Shown here one piece after another: positions 1-7,706 of a stretch of DNA of 11,522 nucleotides. The stretch is from Bifidobacteriaceae bacterium (lineage in GTDB: Bacteria > Actinomycetota > Actinomycetes > Actinomycetales > WQXJ01). The number at the start of each line of letters is the position of its first letter. Within the stretch, counting starts at the first letter, position 1. A model generated the notes under the pieces. That model was not told where the DNA came from. It worked only from the letters and a program-made list of their open reading frames with translations, and ran no database searches. The stretch spans positions 1 to 11,522 of the forward strand of contig JAIRNM010000115.1 in assembly GCA_031258055.1 (NCBI GenBank), written 5' to 3'. The position numbers and the translations under genes were made by a program.

Positions 1-595
1 CCGGCGGTTCGTTTTCGGCCACCGCCTTGAAGGTGGGCAGAGTGTAGCGGCGGATGAGAAGGACTGCGGCGGCGCTGGCAACGGCAAGGAAAGCGAAACC
101 AAAATGGGTCCATCTTGGCAGCAGCGGCGCGATCAGGTAGGAAGCCGCAAAACCGCCAACTATGCAATAGACGCGCAAATCGGGTCGGAGGCTGACATAC
201 GCTAAGGCGCACATAAGCAGGGCCCAGCTACCGCTGAAGGCGGAAAGACAGGAGCCCAGCAGCACCGTCCAAGCCGAGTGTTCGGCCACGCCCAGCGCGG
301 TTAAGCCAGGGCCAAGGATGATTCCTCCGACGGCCGCCGCCGTCATCGGCCGCTCGTGGATAATCCAGGAGGCGTTATAGGCCACGAACGCCAAGGTGAC
401 CAACGCCACAGCGCTGAACAGGGTGGAGATGTCGCGGATCTCCGGCATTATGGAGTCAAATGAGGGAAAGACCCGGGCGTTAAGAGCCCATTTGCTCAAG
501 GTGATGAGCAAAGTGGCCAGAAAGCAACGTAGCACCTGCGCGCTCTGGCTCCGAAGCGCCGACGCGACCCCGCGCGGGTTTGCCGGTTCTGGCAC
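1..595 (-). CDS. Polytopic membrane protein, N-terminal part of a probable LuxR-type membrane regulator (partial, 3' end outside window)
   Basis: An uninterrupted minus-strand frame runs from a GTG at 595 to the left edge, giving 198 residues with no stop. The start is fixed by AAGGAG 8 nt upstream on the minus strand. After a polar N-terminus of about 20 residues, hydrophobic segments lie near residues 21-38, 59-79, 85-104, 108-136, 142-160 and 164-181, so at least six membrane spans are visible. The G/S-rich segment near 113-124 followed by a Trp and a Leu-rich helix resembles the MFS-like sensor half of the LuxR regulators that sit beside Tat-type flavin reductases in Eggerthella and relatives; this is from memory of the family. 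Divergent transcription from just such a flavoprotein at 893 supports it. The HTH that would settle the assignment would be at the C-terminus, beyond position 1. It could instead be a transporter. That it is a real membrane-protein gene is fairly sure; the regulator role is inferred. Confidence 0.62.
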   Translation of the reverse strand, partial: MPEPANPRGVASALRSQSAQVLRCFLATLLITLSKWALNARVFPSFDSIMPEIRDISTLFSAVALVTLAFVAYNASWIIHERPMTAAAVGGIILGPGLTALGVAEHSAWTVLLGSCLSAFSGSWALLMCALAYVSLRPDLRVYCIVGGFAASYLIAPLLPRWTHFGFAFLAVASAAAVLLIRRYTLPTFKAVAENEPP

Positions 596-892
596 TTTAG
601 CTGCTCCTTTTGAGACCTGCGCTCCTGACCTAGAGCGGTCATCCGACCCTGCTGGTGTTCGCGTCGCGGCTGCTTAGAGCCATGGTAGACCAGCCATAAT
701 CGCACGCTCTCACCCCGTGAGGGTGAAAAGCACGGGCGATGACGCGGGCGCGATTCTCATCGCCAGCTACCCCTGTCAGCGGAGTCGGCGATTTCACGTC
801 GCTGGGGTGAACCGGTGACCGGCCCGCCTGGTTACAGTTCAACCAAAGGTAAGGACCCAAGTACAAGACTTCTAATGATTAACGGAGGAATG
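596..892. promoter_or_regulatory. Divergent intergenic region with candidate operator dyads
   Basis: This 297-nt gap separates the membrane regulator (start 595, minus) from the flavoprotein (start 893, plus), so both promoters should lie here. Visible dyads are: TCACCC-N5-GGGTGA at 710-726, overlapping a second one, CTCAC-N3-GTGAG at 709-721; TTCAC-N9-GTGAA at 793-811; and TGGTT-N7-AACCA at 829-845. The first and third share the half-site GGGTGAA (721-727 and 805-811), which suggests binding sites for one dimeric regulator. I found no -35/-10 pair with good consensus and spacing on either strand. Operator function is inference. Confidence 0.4.
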
Positions 893-2623
893 ATGCGAAA
901 CCGCAATACCGAAAACGGCGCATTAAGGCTTTCCCGGCGAGGTTTCGTTGCCGGCACATTCGCCGCGGGCGCGTTAGTCGGGGCCGGCGCGCTTGCCGCC
1001 TGCTCGCCGGAGAAACCGGGCGGCCAGCAATCCGCTGGCACGGGCCGGGACGCAAGCGGTCAGGCCGGCGCCGACGATTGGTTGGGAGTCGCGCCCGAGA
1101 TTCCCGCCAGCGAGATCGCTAGCACGTTGGAGACCGATTTGTTGATCGTGGGCGCCGGCAACGGGGGTCTGGTGGCCGCGGCGACCGCCGCCCAAGAAGG
1201 GATGGACTTCCTTCTGGCCGAGAAGAACTCGGTTGTTTGCGAGACGCGCATCTGGGTGGGCGCGGTGAACTCCCATTACACCAAGGAGGCCGGCATTGAG
1301 GTGGATCCGCAGCGCGTTCTGTTCGAACTCTCGCGCTACGCCTCCTACAAGTGCGATCAAGAAGTCATAAAGGTCTGGATCAACGAGAGCGCCAAATTGA
1401 TCGATTGGCTGGACGAGGTGCATGGGCCGGAGTATTTCCTGGACACCGCGATGACCCCCGATAGCCCCTATTACATCCCCGAGCTGCAGCACATGTATAA
1501 GAGCGAGAACGGTCTGCCAACCGCTTTTCCCGGAATGTCCGATCCGCCCCTTATGCGTAACGAGGCCTTGGAGAAGCTGATCGTCGACGCGGGCCACGAG
1601 ATTCTATTCGAGCACCGCCTGGTCAAACTGTTGCGCGAAGACGGCGGGGCGGTGACAGGCGGGGTTTTTGAGACGACCGCTGGTTACGTTCAGATCAATG
1701 CCAAGAACACATTGTTGACGACCGGTGGCTACGCCGACAACCGAGTGATGATGGAAACCCTCAACCCGGTCGTGCCGCGGTGCTGCACCGCCAACTCATT
1801 CAATCCGGGCAACGATGGCTCAGGCCAGCGTGCCGCCTTGCACATCGGCGCCCAGCGGGACCCCGAGGCCACGGCGATGATCTTCGACCGGGGGGCCGTC
1901 CCTCCGGGCATGGCGGCCGGCTACGTGGGCGATGCCTTCCCCGGTCCGATCATGCAGTTCATGTTCGGCAGCCAACCTTTCCTCAAGGTGGACCAGGACG
2001 GTCGGCGCTTCGCCAACGAGTCGACGCCCTACGATTTCATCACCCACGCCGCCTCGCTGCGCCGGAACGGAACCTACGTCCAAGTCTTCGACCGAAACTG
2101 CCTGGCTGATTCGATGCGCTTCCAAACGGTCGGCTGCTCTAAGATCGGCCCGTTCATCCTGGCGATGAGCGAAGGGGACCCGGACGCGGCTTTTGCCGCC
2201 GAGATGGAGGCGGGGGCGGTGGTCAAAGCTGAGAGCATTGAGGAACTGGCGGAGAAACTCCAGCTACCGGTCGACACTTTCACGGCTACGGTCGAGCGCT
2301 ACAACGAACTCTTCGACAAGGGTGTTGACGAGGACTTCGGCAAGGAGGCCTTCAGGCTGTCCGCGATCAAAGAGCCACCATTCTACGGCGTGACGTTGGG
2401 CGGCTCCCTTCTGACCACCATAGATGGCCTGACCATCACCCCTGACATGGAGGTCAAAGACACGGAAGGCAACGTCATACCGTCCTTGTACGCCGCTGGT
2501 GATTGCTCGGGGAGCTTCTTCAGCGGCAACTACCCCGAGTTGATTATCGGGGTGGCAGTCGCGCGCACCATGACTTTTGCCCGTCACGCGGTCCTTCACA
2601 TCGCCGGCAAGAGCGTGCTCTGA
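893..2623 (+). CDS. Tat-exported lipoprotein FAD-dependent oxidoreductase (fumarate reductase / ketosteroid dehydrogenase superfamily)
   Basis: 576 residues if translation starts at ATG 893, 4 nt after GGAGG (884-888); ATG 890 is too close to that site. The frame is open back to an ATG at 815, but the extra 26 residues are polar and have no ribosome site. The N-terminus is a twin-arginine signal (SRRGFV, R15-R16) with a hydrophobic stretch and a lipobox LAAC (Cys37), so the protein is probably exported folded and anchored outside the membrane. The FAD-binding Rossmann motif GAGNGG is at 87-92 with the ribose-binding Glu110. The capping domain follows, and the C-terminal FAD motif LYAAGDCSG is near 532-540. 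There is no CXXCH haem site and no FMN-binding domain, so electrons must come from a separate donor. By eye, the positions of the Shewanella fumarate reductase proton-donor and substrate arginines are Tyr380 (NESTPY) and Tyr547 (NYP), as in 3-ketosteroid dehydrogenases; fumarate is therefore an unlikely substrate. The substrate is unknown. Confidence 0.82.
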   Translation: MRNRNTENGALRLSRRGFVAGTFAAGALVGAGALAACSPEKPGGQQSAGTGRDASGQAGADDWLGVAPEIPASEIASTLETDLLIVGAGNGGLVAAATAAQEGMDFLLAEKNSVVCETRIWVGAVNSHYTKEAGIEVDPQRVLFELSRYASYKCDQEVIKVWINESAKLIDWLDEVHGPEYFLDTAMTPDSPYYIPELQHMYKSENGLPTAFPGMSDPPLMRNEALEKLIVDAGHEILFEHRLVKLLREDGGAVTGGVFETTAGYVQINAKNTLLTTGGYADNRVMMETLNPVVPRCCTANSFNPGNDGSGQRAALHIGAQRDPEATAMIFDRGAVPPGMAAGYVGDAFPGPIMQFMFGSQPFLKVDQDGRRFANESTPYDFITHAASLRRNGTYVQVFDRNCLADSMRFQTVGCSKIGPFILAMSEGDPDAAFAAEMEAGAVVKAESIEELAEKLQLPVDTFTATVERYNELFDKGVDEDFGKEAFRLSAIKEPPFYGVTLGGSLLTTIDGLTITPDMEVKDTEGNVIPSLYAAGDCSGSFFSGNYPELIIGVAVARTMTFARHAVLHIAGKSVL

Positions 2624-2770
2624 CACCCCCAAGCTCACTCCGCCCGTGCCGTCGGCTGGGCTAATGCTAAGGTAGTGGCTTGCCGTCTAACGGCCGCGGT
2701 TTCCAGTGCCCGGGTGAATCAGCCCCGGTGCTCCGCGCAACTACCAGCAACTAAGGAGTGAACTAGAGCC
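2624..2770 (+). promoter_or_regulatory. rpsO promoter and leader region
   Basis: A possible extended -10, TGCTAAGGT, lies at 2665-2673 and fits the actinobacterial TAnnnT pattern, but no good -35 is present. Downstream, two mutually exclusive stems can form. One is GTGGCT (2675-2680) with GGCCGC (2692-2697), which includes two G-U pairs. The other is GCCGT-N3-ACGGC at 2682-2694. A further stem, CCGGG (2710-2714) with CCCGG (2724-2728), follows. S15 is known to repress its own mRNA through leader structures that differ between phyla, so an autoregulatory leader is plausible here; this is inference. No terminator for the upstream flavoprotein gene was seen. Confidence 0.35.
2671..2697 (+). repeat. 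Copy 1 of GGTAGTGGCTT element, in the rpsO leader
   Basis: The 11-mer GGTAGTGGCTT at 2671-2681 is repeated exactly at 3109-3119 in the pnp leader. In both places it is followed by a GCCGC that can pair with its GTGGC: here with 2693-2697. The shared hairpin suggests a common RNA or promoter-proximal element; its function is unknown. Confidence 0.4.
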
Positions 2771-3040
2771 ATGCCGCTCGATTCCGCCACCAAGGCCAAG
2801 ATCATCGCCGAATACGGTACGCATGAAAGCGACACCGGCTCGCCGGAAGTCCAGATCGCGCTGCTTTCCCAGCGCATCAAGGACCTGACCGAACACTTCA
2901 AGGAGCACACTCACGACCACCATTCAAGGCGTGGTCTGCTCTTGCTGGTGGGTCAGCGTCGGCGCCTGTTGGGCTACCTGGAACGGATTGATGTCGAGCG
3001 GTACCGCTCTATCGTCAAGCGGCTGGGCCTGCGGCGCTGA
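2771..3040 (+). CDS. rpsO: 30S ribosomal protein S15
   Basis: 89 residues, the usual length for bacterial S15. The family pattern is clear: an N-terminal helix, then [15 protein letters not shown] near residues 22-36, a His/Arg-rich loop with [10 protein letters not shown] near 48-57 that contacts 16S rRNA, and the C-terminal [20 protein letters not shown] (residues 69-88). S15 is a primary binder of 16S rRNA helices 20-22 and nucleates the 30S platform. The start ATG follows AAGGAG (2753-2758) at a rather long spacing of 12 nt. Location just upstream of pnp is the common bacterial arrangement, and the two genes are often co-transcribed. The leader upstream may allow autoregulation by S15. 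Confidence 0.97.
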   Translation: MPLDSATKAKIIAEYGTHESDTGSPEVQIALLSQRIKDLTEHFKEHTHDHHSRRGLLLLVGQRRRLLGYLERIDVERYRSIVKRLGLRR

Positions 3041-3312
3041 TGCCTGAAAAGGCGTAAATTACATAGTGCAATCAGCCAGGACCGAATTCTCGCCAGATCG
3101 CGGTCCTCGGTAGTGGCTTCCGTAGCCGCCGCGAACGTACCGTTTGTTGCTAACCGGGCCCGACGGCATCGGCCAAAAAAGGTGTTCCGGTGGGACTACG
3201 TGAGCCTCGATCGAAGACCGCGCGGGAGGCCCTGGCTCACAACCCGCGGCCCAGGCGTCCGCGCTGCGAAACGCGACCCGGGCCTCAAGTTAAGAGCTAA
3301 AGGAGGGCACCC
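3041..3312 (+). promoter_or_regulatory. Structured rpsO-pnp intergenic region / pnp leader
   Basis: This 272-nt gap holds no convincing gene but several inverted repeats on the plus strand. GCCT-GAAA-AGGC lies just after the rpsO stop (about 3043-3054). AGGACCG (3078-3084) pairs with CGGTCCT (3101-3107). GTGAGCC (3200-3206) pairs perfectly with GGCTCAC (3234-3240). CGCGGG (3221-3226) can alternatively pair with CCCGCG (3243-3248). GGCCC (3248-3252) pairs with GGGCC (3280-3284), enclosing CGCG/CGCG pairs. None is followed by a U tract, so these are not intrinsic terminators. In E. coli and Streptomyces, hairpins in this same interval are RNase III targets that control PNPase expression; a similar role here is inference. 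A weak -10-like TAAATT is at 3055-3060 without a -35. Confidence 0.45.
3109..3129 (+). repeat. Copy 2 of GGTAGTGGCTT element, in the pnp leader
   Basis: Exact 11-nt match to 2671-2681. Here GTGGCT (3113-3118) pairs with AGCCGC (3124-3129) around a 5-nt loop, giving a 6-bp stem with one U-G pair. The same stem type forms in copy 1. Confidence 0.4.
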
Positions 3313-5637
3313 ATGGAGGGTCCCGAAATCAAATTCTCAGAGGCGACCATAGATAACGGCGCCTTCGGCCAACGCCAAGTCCGGTTCGAGACCGGCCGTT
3401 TGGCCAAACAAGCGGGCGGCGCGATCGCCGCCTACCTGGACGACGAGACGATGGTCTTGTCCACCACCACAGCCGGTAAGCACCCGCGCGAACAGTTCGA
3501 CTTCTTCCCGTTGACGGTAGATGTGGAGGAACGGATGTACGCCGCCGGACGGATACCCGGCAGCTTCTTTAGGCGGGAAGGACGTCCGACCACCGACGCG
3601 ATCCTGGCCTGCCGGTTGATTGATCGGCCGCTGCGGCCGCTGTTCGTCAAGGGCCTGCGCAATGAGGTCCAGGTGGTGGAGACAGTCATGGCGATCGACC
3701 CGGAAGACGCCTACGACGTGCTGGCTATCAACGCCGCCTCGTTGTCGACCCAAATATCGGGACTGCCGTTCTCCGGCCCGGTGGCCGGCACCAGGGTGGC
3801 CCTGATCGAAGGCCAGTGGGTGGCCTTCCCGCGCTGGTCGGAACGAGAGCGGGCGGTCTTCGAGATGGTCGTGGCGGGCCGGATAGTGGGTGACGATGTC
3901 GCCATCGCCATGATCGAAGCCGAAGCCGGCGAAAAGGCCTGGGACCTGATCAAACATCAGGGCGCGCCAGCGCCGACGGAGGAGGTCGTGGCGGCCGGTC
4001 TGGAAGCGGCCAAGCCGTTCCTGCGGGAACTGTGCCTGGCCCAGCAGCGCCTCGCCGACCAGGTGTCGAAGGAAACGCAAGAGTTCCCACTCTTCCCCGA
4101 CTACCGGCCGGACGCTTACGACGCGACCGCGCAGGTGGTCAGCGCCAAGCTGGCTGACGCCATCCAGATCGCAGACAAGCAGGAACGCGAAACCACCCTC
4201 GATGAGATCAAGAACGAGGCGCTGGGAGCTTTGGAAGCGAACTTCCCCGAGCGGGAGAAAGAGATCGCCGCAGCGGTGCGAGCCCTCACCAAGCAGTTAG
4301 TGCGTGAGCGCGTCCTCAAAGAAGGCAAACGCATCGACGGCCGGTCGCTGCGTGACATTCGGACACTGTCGGCGGAGGTCGAAGTCCTGCCGCGGGTTCA
4401 CGGGTCGGCTTTATTCGAACGCGGCGAAACCCAGATTTTGGGCGTCACCACGCTGAACATGCTGCGCATGGAACAGCAGATCGACTCGCTCAGCCCCGTC
4501 ACGCACAAACGCTATATGCACAACTACAATTTCCCGCCCTATTCGACGGGAGAGACCGGCCGGGTCGGCAGCCCCAAGCGGCGCGAGATTGGTCATGGGG
4601 CGCTGGCTGAGCGGGCGCTCTTGCCGGTGCTGCCCTCGCGTGAGGAGTTCCCCTACGCCATCCGTCAAGTCTCTGAGGCACTCGGATCGAACGGCTCGAC
4701 TTCGATGGGTTCGGTTTGCGCTTCGACGCTGTCGCTCCTCAACGCCGGTGTGCCGCTGAAAGCGCCGGTCGCCGGGATCGCTATGGGCCTGATGAGCGAC
4801 CAAGTCGAGGGCGAGGTCCGTTACGCCGCGTTGACCGACATTCTGGGTGCCGAGGATGCCTTCGGCGACATGGATTTCAAGGTCGCGGGCACCTCAGAAT
4901 TCGTCACCGCTATCCAGTTGGACACCAAGTTGGATGGTATTCCCGCTTCGGTGTTGGCGGCCGCGTTGACTCAGGCCAAGGAGGCCCGCCTCCACATCTT
5001 GTCGGTGATGCAAGCCGCTATCGACGGTCCCGATGAGATGAGCCCGCTGGCGCCGCGTGTCATCACGTTGAAGGTTCCGGTTGACAAGATTGGCGAGGTG
5101 ATTGGCCCGAAGGGCAAGATGATCAACCAGATCCAAGATGAGACTGGCGCTGACATCTCGATCGAGGATGACGGCACCGTTTACATTGGCGCTACCGACG
5201 GTCCCTCGGCTGAGGCGGCCCGGTCGCAGATCAACGCCATCGCCAACCCGCAGATGCCGGAGATCGGTGAGCGTTTCGTTGGCACCGTGGTCAAGACGAC
5301 CACCTTCGGCGCCTTCATCTCGCTCACGCCCGGCAAAGACGGGCTGCTGCACATTTCGCAGATTCGCCGCTTGGTTGGTGGCCGCCGGGTTGAGAACGTC
5401 GAGGATGTCCTCCAGGTCGGTCAGAAGGTGCAGGTTGAGGTCGCGGAGATCGATCCGCGCGGCAAGCTTTCATTACATGCCGTAGTGGACGATGCCGTCG
5501 CTGGGGCTGAGGCCGCCAAAGCCAGCGCCGCCCCGGGTAGCTCTGGTGCTGCTAGTGGAGATGATCGCGGAGCGCGTTCGCGCCGTCGGCGGGAGCGTCA
5601 CACCCACATTCACAGCGAGGACCGCGACGAGGAGTGA
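3313..5637 (+). CDS. pnp: Polyribonucleotide nucleotidyltransferase (PNPase; actinobacterial GpsI type)
   Basis: 774 residues. PNPase is a trimeric 3'-5' phosphorolytic exoribonuclease; actinobacterial members are also described as guanosine pentaphosphate synthetases. Domains in order: first RNase PH-like domain (about 10-235, with FFRREGRPT at 85-93), an all-helical linker (about 245-330), second RNase PH-like domain (about 340-575), a KH domain (about 582-645) with the GxxG loop GPKG at 598-601, and an S1 domain (about 650-724). The catalytic aspartates expected from E. coli fall in [12 protein letters not shown] as Asp515 and Asp521. The start is well set by AGGAGG (3301-3306), 6 nt before ATG. 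The last 50 residues form a low-complexity tail, Ala/Gly/Ser then Arg, His and acidic residues. Its TGA overlaps the GTG of the next gene (GTGA), implying translational coupling. The structured leader upstream may mediate autoregulation. Confidence 0.97.
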   Translation: MEGPEIKFSEATIDNGAFGQRQVRFETGRLAKQAGGAIAAYLDDETMVLSTTTAGKHPREQFDFFPLTVDVEERMYAAGRIPGSFFRREGRPTTDAILACRLIDRPLRPLFVKGLRNEVQVVETVMAIDPEDAYDVLAINAASLSTQISGLPFSGPVAGTRVALIEGQWVAFPRWSERERAVFEMVVAGRIVGDDVAIAMIEAEAGEKAWDLIKHQGAPAPTEEVVAAGLEAAKPFLRELCLAQQRLADQVSKETQEFPLFPDYRPDAYDATAQVVSAKLADAIQIADKQERETTLDEIKNEALGALEANFPEREKEIAAAVRALTKQLVRERVLKEGKRIDGRSLRDIRTLSAEVEVLPRVHGSALFERGETQILGVTTLNMLRMEQQIDSLSPVTHKRYMHNYNFPPYSTGETGRVGSPKRREIGHGALAERALLPVLPSREEFPYAIRQVSEALGSNGSTSMGSVCASTLSLLNAGVPLKAPVAGIAMGLMSDQVEGEVRYAALTDILGAEDAFGDMDFKVAGTSEFVTAIQLDTKLDGIPASVLAAALTQAKEARLHILSVMQAAIDGPDEMSPLAPRVITLKVPVDKIGEVIGPKGKMINQIQDETGADISIEDDGTVYIGATDGPSAEAARSQINAIANPQMPEIGERFVGTVVKTTTFGAFISLTPGKDGLLHISQIRRLVGGRRVENVEDVLQVGQKVQVEVAEIDPRGKLSLHAVVDDAVAGAEAAKASAAPGSSGAASGDDRGARSRRRRERHTHIHSEDRDEE

Positions 5638-6938
5638 AGCGCCAAGACAGCGCCGAGCGGACCGCCTCTGGCGCCGACCGTCCAGTCGAATCAAGTGTTC
5701 TACCGACCGGCGCGCGTGTCCTAACTCAGGGCAAGCCGGACGCGCAGTCTTTCGCCATCGGCTTTTGGGTGGTGGTCGGTTCCCGGGATGAGGCGCCCGG
5801 CCAGCACGGTTCGACTCATTTCCTGGAGCATTTGTTGTTCAAGGGCACGGCCACTCGCAGCGCCCAAGCCATAGCGGCCGCTTTCGACGCCGTTGGCGGC
5901 GATTTCAACGCCGCCACCGCTAAGGAGTCGACCTGCTATTACGCGCGGGTGCTCGGGTCGGACGCGCCTTTGGCTATAGAGCTGCTGGCCGACATGCTGA
6001 CGTCATCGGTGCTCGACCGGCTCGACTTCGAGAACGAACGCGGCGTGATCCTGGAAGAACTGGCGATGAACCAGGACGATCCAGCCGATGTGGCGCATGA
6101 GGCTTTCGCCGCGGCGGTTTACGGGGGTCACCCCTTGGGGCGGCCAATCGGTGGTCGCCCGGAGGATATCAGAGCGGTCAGCCGTGATTCGGTTTGGGAC
6201 CATTATCAGCGCCATTACCGGCCGTGGAACTTGGTCGTGACAGCGACTGGGCGCCTCGAACATGAGGCGGTAGTGGAGGCGGTTTCGGCCGCGCTGACGG
6301 CTGGCGGCTGGGGGCTGGAGTCGTTCGGCCCGCATGAACCGACGCCGCTGAGGCCAACCAGCCCGGCTGTGGCGTTGCCGTCGACCGGCCAGATTGTCTC
6401 GCTCGGCCGTTCGGTCGAACAAGCCCAAGTGCTGATCGGCTGCGAGGGTCTGAATGCCACCGATGAGCGGCGCCATGCCTTAGCGGTGCTCGGGTCGGTC
6501 TTGGGCGGCGGCATGTCGTCGCGCTTGTTCCAAGAGATTCGCGAGAAGCGGGGCCTGGCCTATTCGACCTACTGTTTCACTTCGTCTCATTCCGACACCG
6601 GTTCATTCGGTGTCTATGCCGCTTGCGCTCCTTCGGCCAGCGCGGCGGTCGGCGAGTTGATGGAAGTGGAGTGGGCGCGGCTCGCTCACGATGGGTTGGC
6701 GCCAGGCGAGTTGGATCGAGTCAAGGGCCAGATCACTGGCGCGACTCTGCTCGCCTTAGAGGAACCGTACGCCCTAATGAACCGGCTCGGGCGCTCCGAA
6801 ACCCTGATGGGCGAACTGCCGCCGGTTGAGGAAATCATTTCCCGCGTCAACGCTGTCACAGAAGGACAGGTCCGTGACCTGGCCGCCGAATTGGCTGACC
6901 GCCCGCGTTCCCGCGTAGTCCTAGCCCCCGCTAACTGA
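5634..6938 (+). CDS. pepR: M16 family zinc metallopeptidase (PepR-like)
   Basis: 434 residues, the usual size for single-unit bacterial M16B peptidases. The inverted zinc motif HFLEH is at residues 62-66 (His62, Glu65, His66). The third ligand is expected about 76 residues later and is met by Glu142 in ERGVILEEL (135-143). The C-terminal half carries [21 protein letters not shown] (sequence around residues 292-312), the conserved substrate-binding segment of the family, so both halves of the fold look intact. The GTG start overlaps the pnp stop by 4 nt with GAGGAG just upstream, so expression is probably coupled to pnp. In Mycobacterium tuberculosis the orthologous gene pepR follows gpsI in the same way. 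No signal peptide is seen, so it is probably cytoplasmic. The natural substrates of bacterial members are largely unknown. Confidence 0.9.
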   Translation: MKRQDSAERTASGADRPVESSVLPTGARVLTQGKPDAQSFAIGFWVVVGSRDEAPGQHGSTHFLEHLLFKGTATRSAQAIAAAFDAVGGDFNAATAKESTCYYARVLGSDAPLAIELLADMLTSSVLDRLDFENERGVILEELAMNQDDPADVAHEAFAAAVYGGHPLGRPIGGRPEDIRAVSRDSVWDHYQRHYRPWNLVVTATGRLEHEAVVEAVSAALTAGGWGLESFGPHEPTPLRPTSPAVALPSTGQIVSLGRSVEQAQVLIGCEGLNATDERRHALAVLGSVLGGGMSSRLFQEIREKRGLAYSTYCFTSSHSDTGSFGVYAACAPSASAAVGELMEVEWARLAHDGLAPGELDRVKGQITGATLLALEEPYALMNRLGRSETLMGELPPVEEIISRVNAVTEGQVRDLAAELADRPRSRVVLAPAN

Positions 6939-7063
6939 CCCCAACGACCTGGATGGGTCTGTGGCGACCTCCATGGCCGATGCACGCCGCGCGACAAGCC
7001 ATCCATGACCACTAGCATTAGTCGGGCTCAGACAACCCGCCATTCCCAACTGGAGAGGTCACT

Positions 7064-7651
7064 ATGTCCAACCAGCCACTAGCTGAACCGCCGTCGCATC
7101 GAGCGCTGATCGTTTACAGCAGCCGGTTTGGCCAAAGCGAGAAGATAGCGCGCGCGGTCGCCGCCGTGCTTTCGGACCGGGGGATTGGCGCGGACTTGGA
7201 GCCATTAACCCGCGACACGGCAGTCGACCCAACCAGGCACGGCGCCTTCGGGTTGGTCGCTTCGGTTCGCTACGGGCACTTCGATAAGCGGGCGCGTCGC
7301 CTGCTGGTTCGGCACACCGCCTTTCTCGAGGCCTCGCCCAGTCTGCTCATGACCGTTTCACTGACAGCCCGGACGCCTGAAAAGCGCGACCCAGCCGTTC
7401 ACGTTTACACCCGGAAATTCCTCGAACAAACCGCTTGGCGTCCGACCTTAACCGAGGTGGTGGCCGGAGCCCTCCAATACCAGCGCTATCGCTGGTTCGA
7501 CGCAGTAATGATCAGGTTCATCATGCGTCTGACCGGCGGTGTCACCGATCCCACCGCCGATATCGAGTACACCGACTGGGATCAGGTGTCCACCGCCGCC
7601 GATCGATTCGCGGAGCTAGTCCTCGCTCCGCCCAAACCGCCGACCCACTGA
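7064..7651 (+). CDS. hemG: Menaquinone-dependent protoporphyrinogen IX dehydrogenase (flavodoxin-like)
   Basis: 195 residues (E. coli HemG has 181). HemG oxidises protoporphyrinogen IX to protoporphyrin IX in haem synthesis, passing electrons from FMN to membrane quinones. The FMN phosphate-binding loop is YSSRFGQSEKIA at 18-29; ASVRYGHFDKR (66-76) matches the second flavin-binding region. HemG-specific sequence is strong: VSLTARTPEKRDP near 98-110, TRKFL (116-120), AGALQYQRYRWFD (134-146), and IRFIMRLTGG (150-159), the segment that distinguishes HemG from plain flavodoxins, then YTDWDQV (169-175). The start is set by GGAGAGG (7052-7058), 5 nt before ATG. The 125-nt gap upstream contains an AT-rich TAGCAT (7013-7018) that could be a -10, without a clear -35. 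Most actinobacteria use HemY or CgoX-type enzymes, so a true HemG is unexpected. It converges with the ECF operon and has no haem-gene neighbours here. Confidence 0.9.
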   Translation: MSNQPLAEPPSHRALIVYSSRFGQSEKIARAVAAVLSDRGIGADLEPLTRDTAVDPTRHGAFGLVASVRYGHFDKRARRLLVRHTAFLEASPSLLMTVSLTARTPEKRDPAVHVYTRKFLEQTAWRPTLTEVVAGALQYQRYRWFDAVMIRFIMRLTGGVTDPTADIEYTDWDQVSTAADRFAELVLAPPKPPTH

Positions 7652-7706
7652 TTTGAGCCTGACTGACCGTAACCGGGCGGTGACGGCTGCTCGCGGGCAC
7701 CGGTGC
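7652..7706. other. Convergent gap between hemG and the ECF ATPase gene
   Basis: 55 nt separate the two convergent stop codons. A perfect 10-nt palindrome, GCACCGGTGC, lies at 7697-7706 next to the ATPase stop, and GGGC (7695-7698) could pair with GCCC (7711-7714). There is no T run on either strand, so no intrinsic terminator can be claimed. Confidence 0.3.

Noticed and set aside
396..677. Plus-strand open frame of 93 codons
   Set aside because: It overlaps the minus-strand membrane-protein gene, which has a good ribosome site and a clear membrane pattern; the plus-strand product is low in recognisable features and has no ribosome site.
815..892. Upstream start for the flavoprotein, adding 26 residues
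   Set aside because: The extension would put polar sequence before the Tat signal, and no ribosome site precedes ATG 815 or ATG 875; GGAGG favours 893.
3113..3352. 79-codon open frame between rpsO and pnp
   Set aside because: Arg/Pro-rich composition, no ribosome site, overlap with the pnp start, and the DNA is better explained as a structured leader.
6951..7004. GGATGG (6951-6956) and CCATCC (6999-7004) as a terminator after pepR
   Set aside because: Only 6 bp with a loop over 40 nt and no T tract, so not a credible terminator.
7011..7022. ACTA-GCAT-TAGT as a hemG operator or promoter
   Set aside because: The TAGCAT core fits a -10 and is AT-rich, but no -35 is found at 16-18 nt and the dyad is only 4 bp, too weak to list separately.
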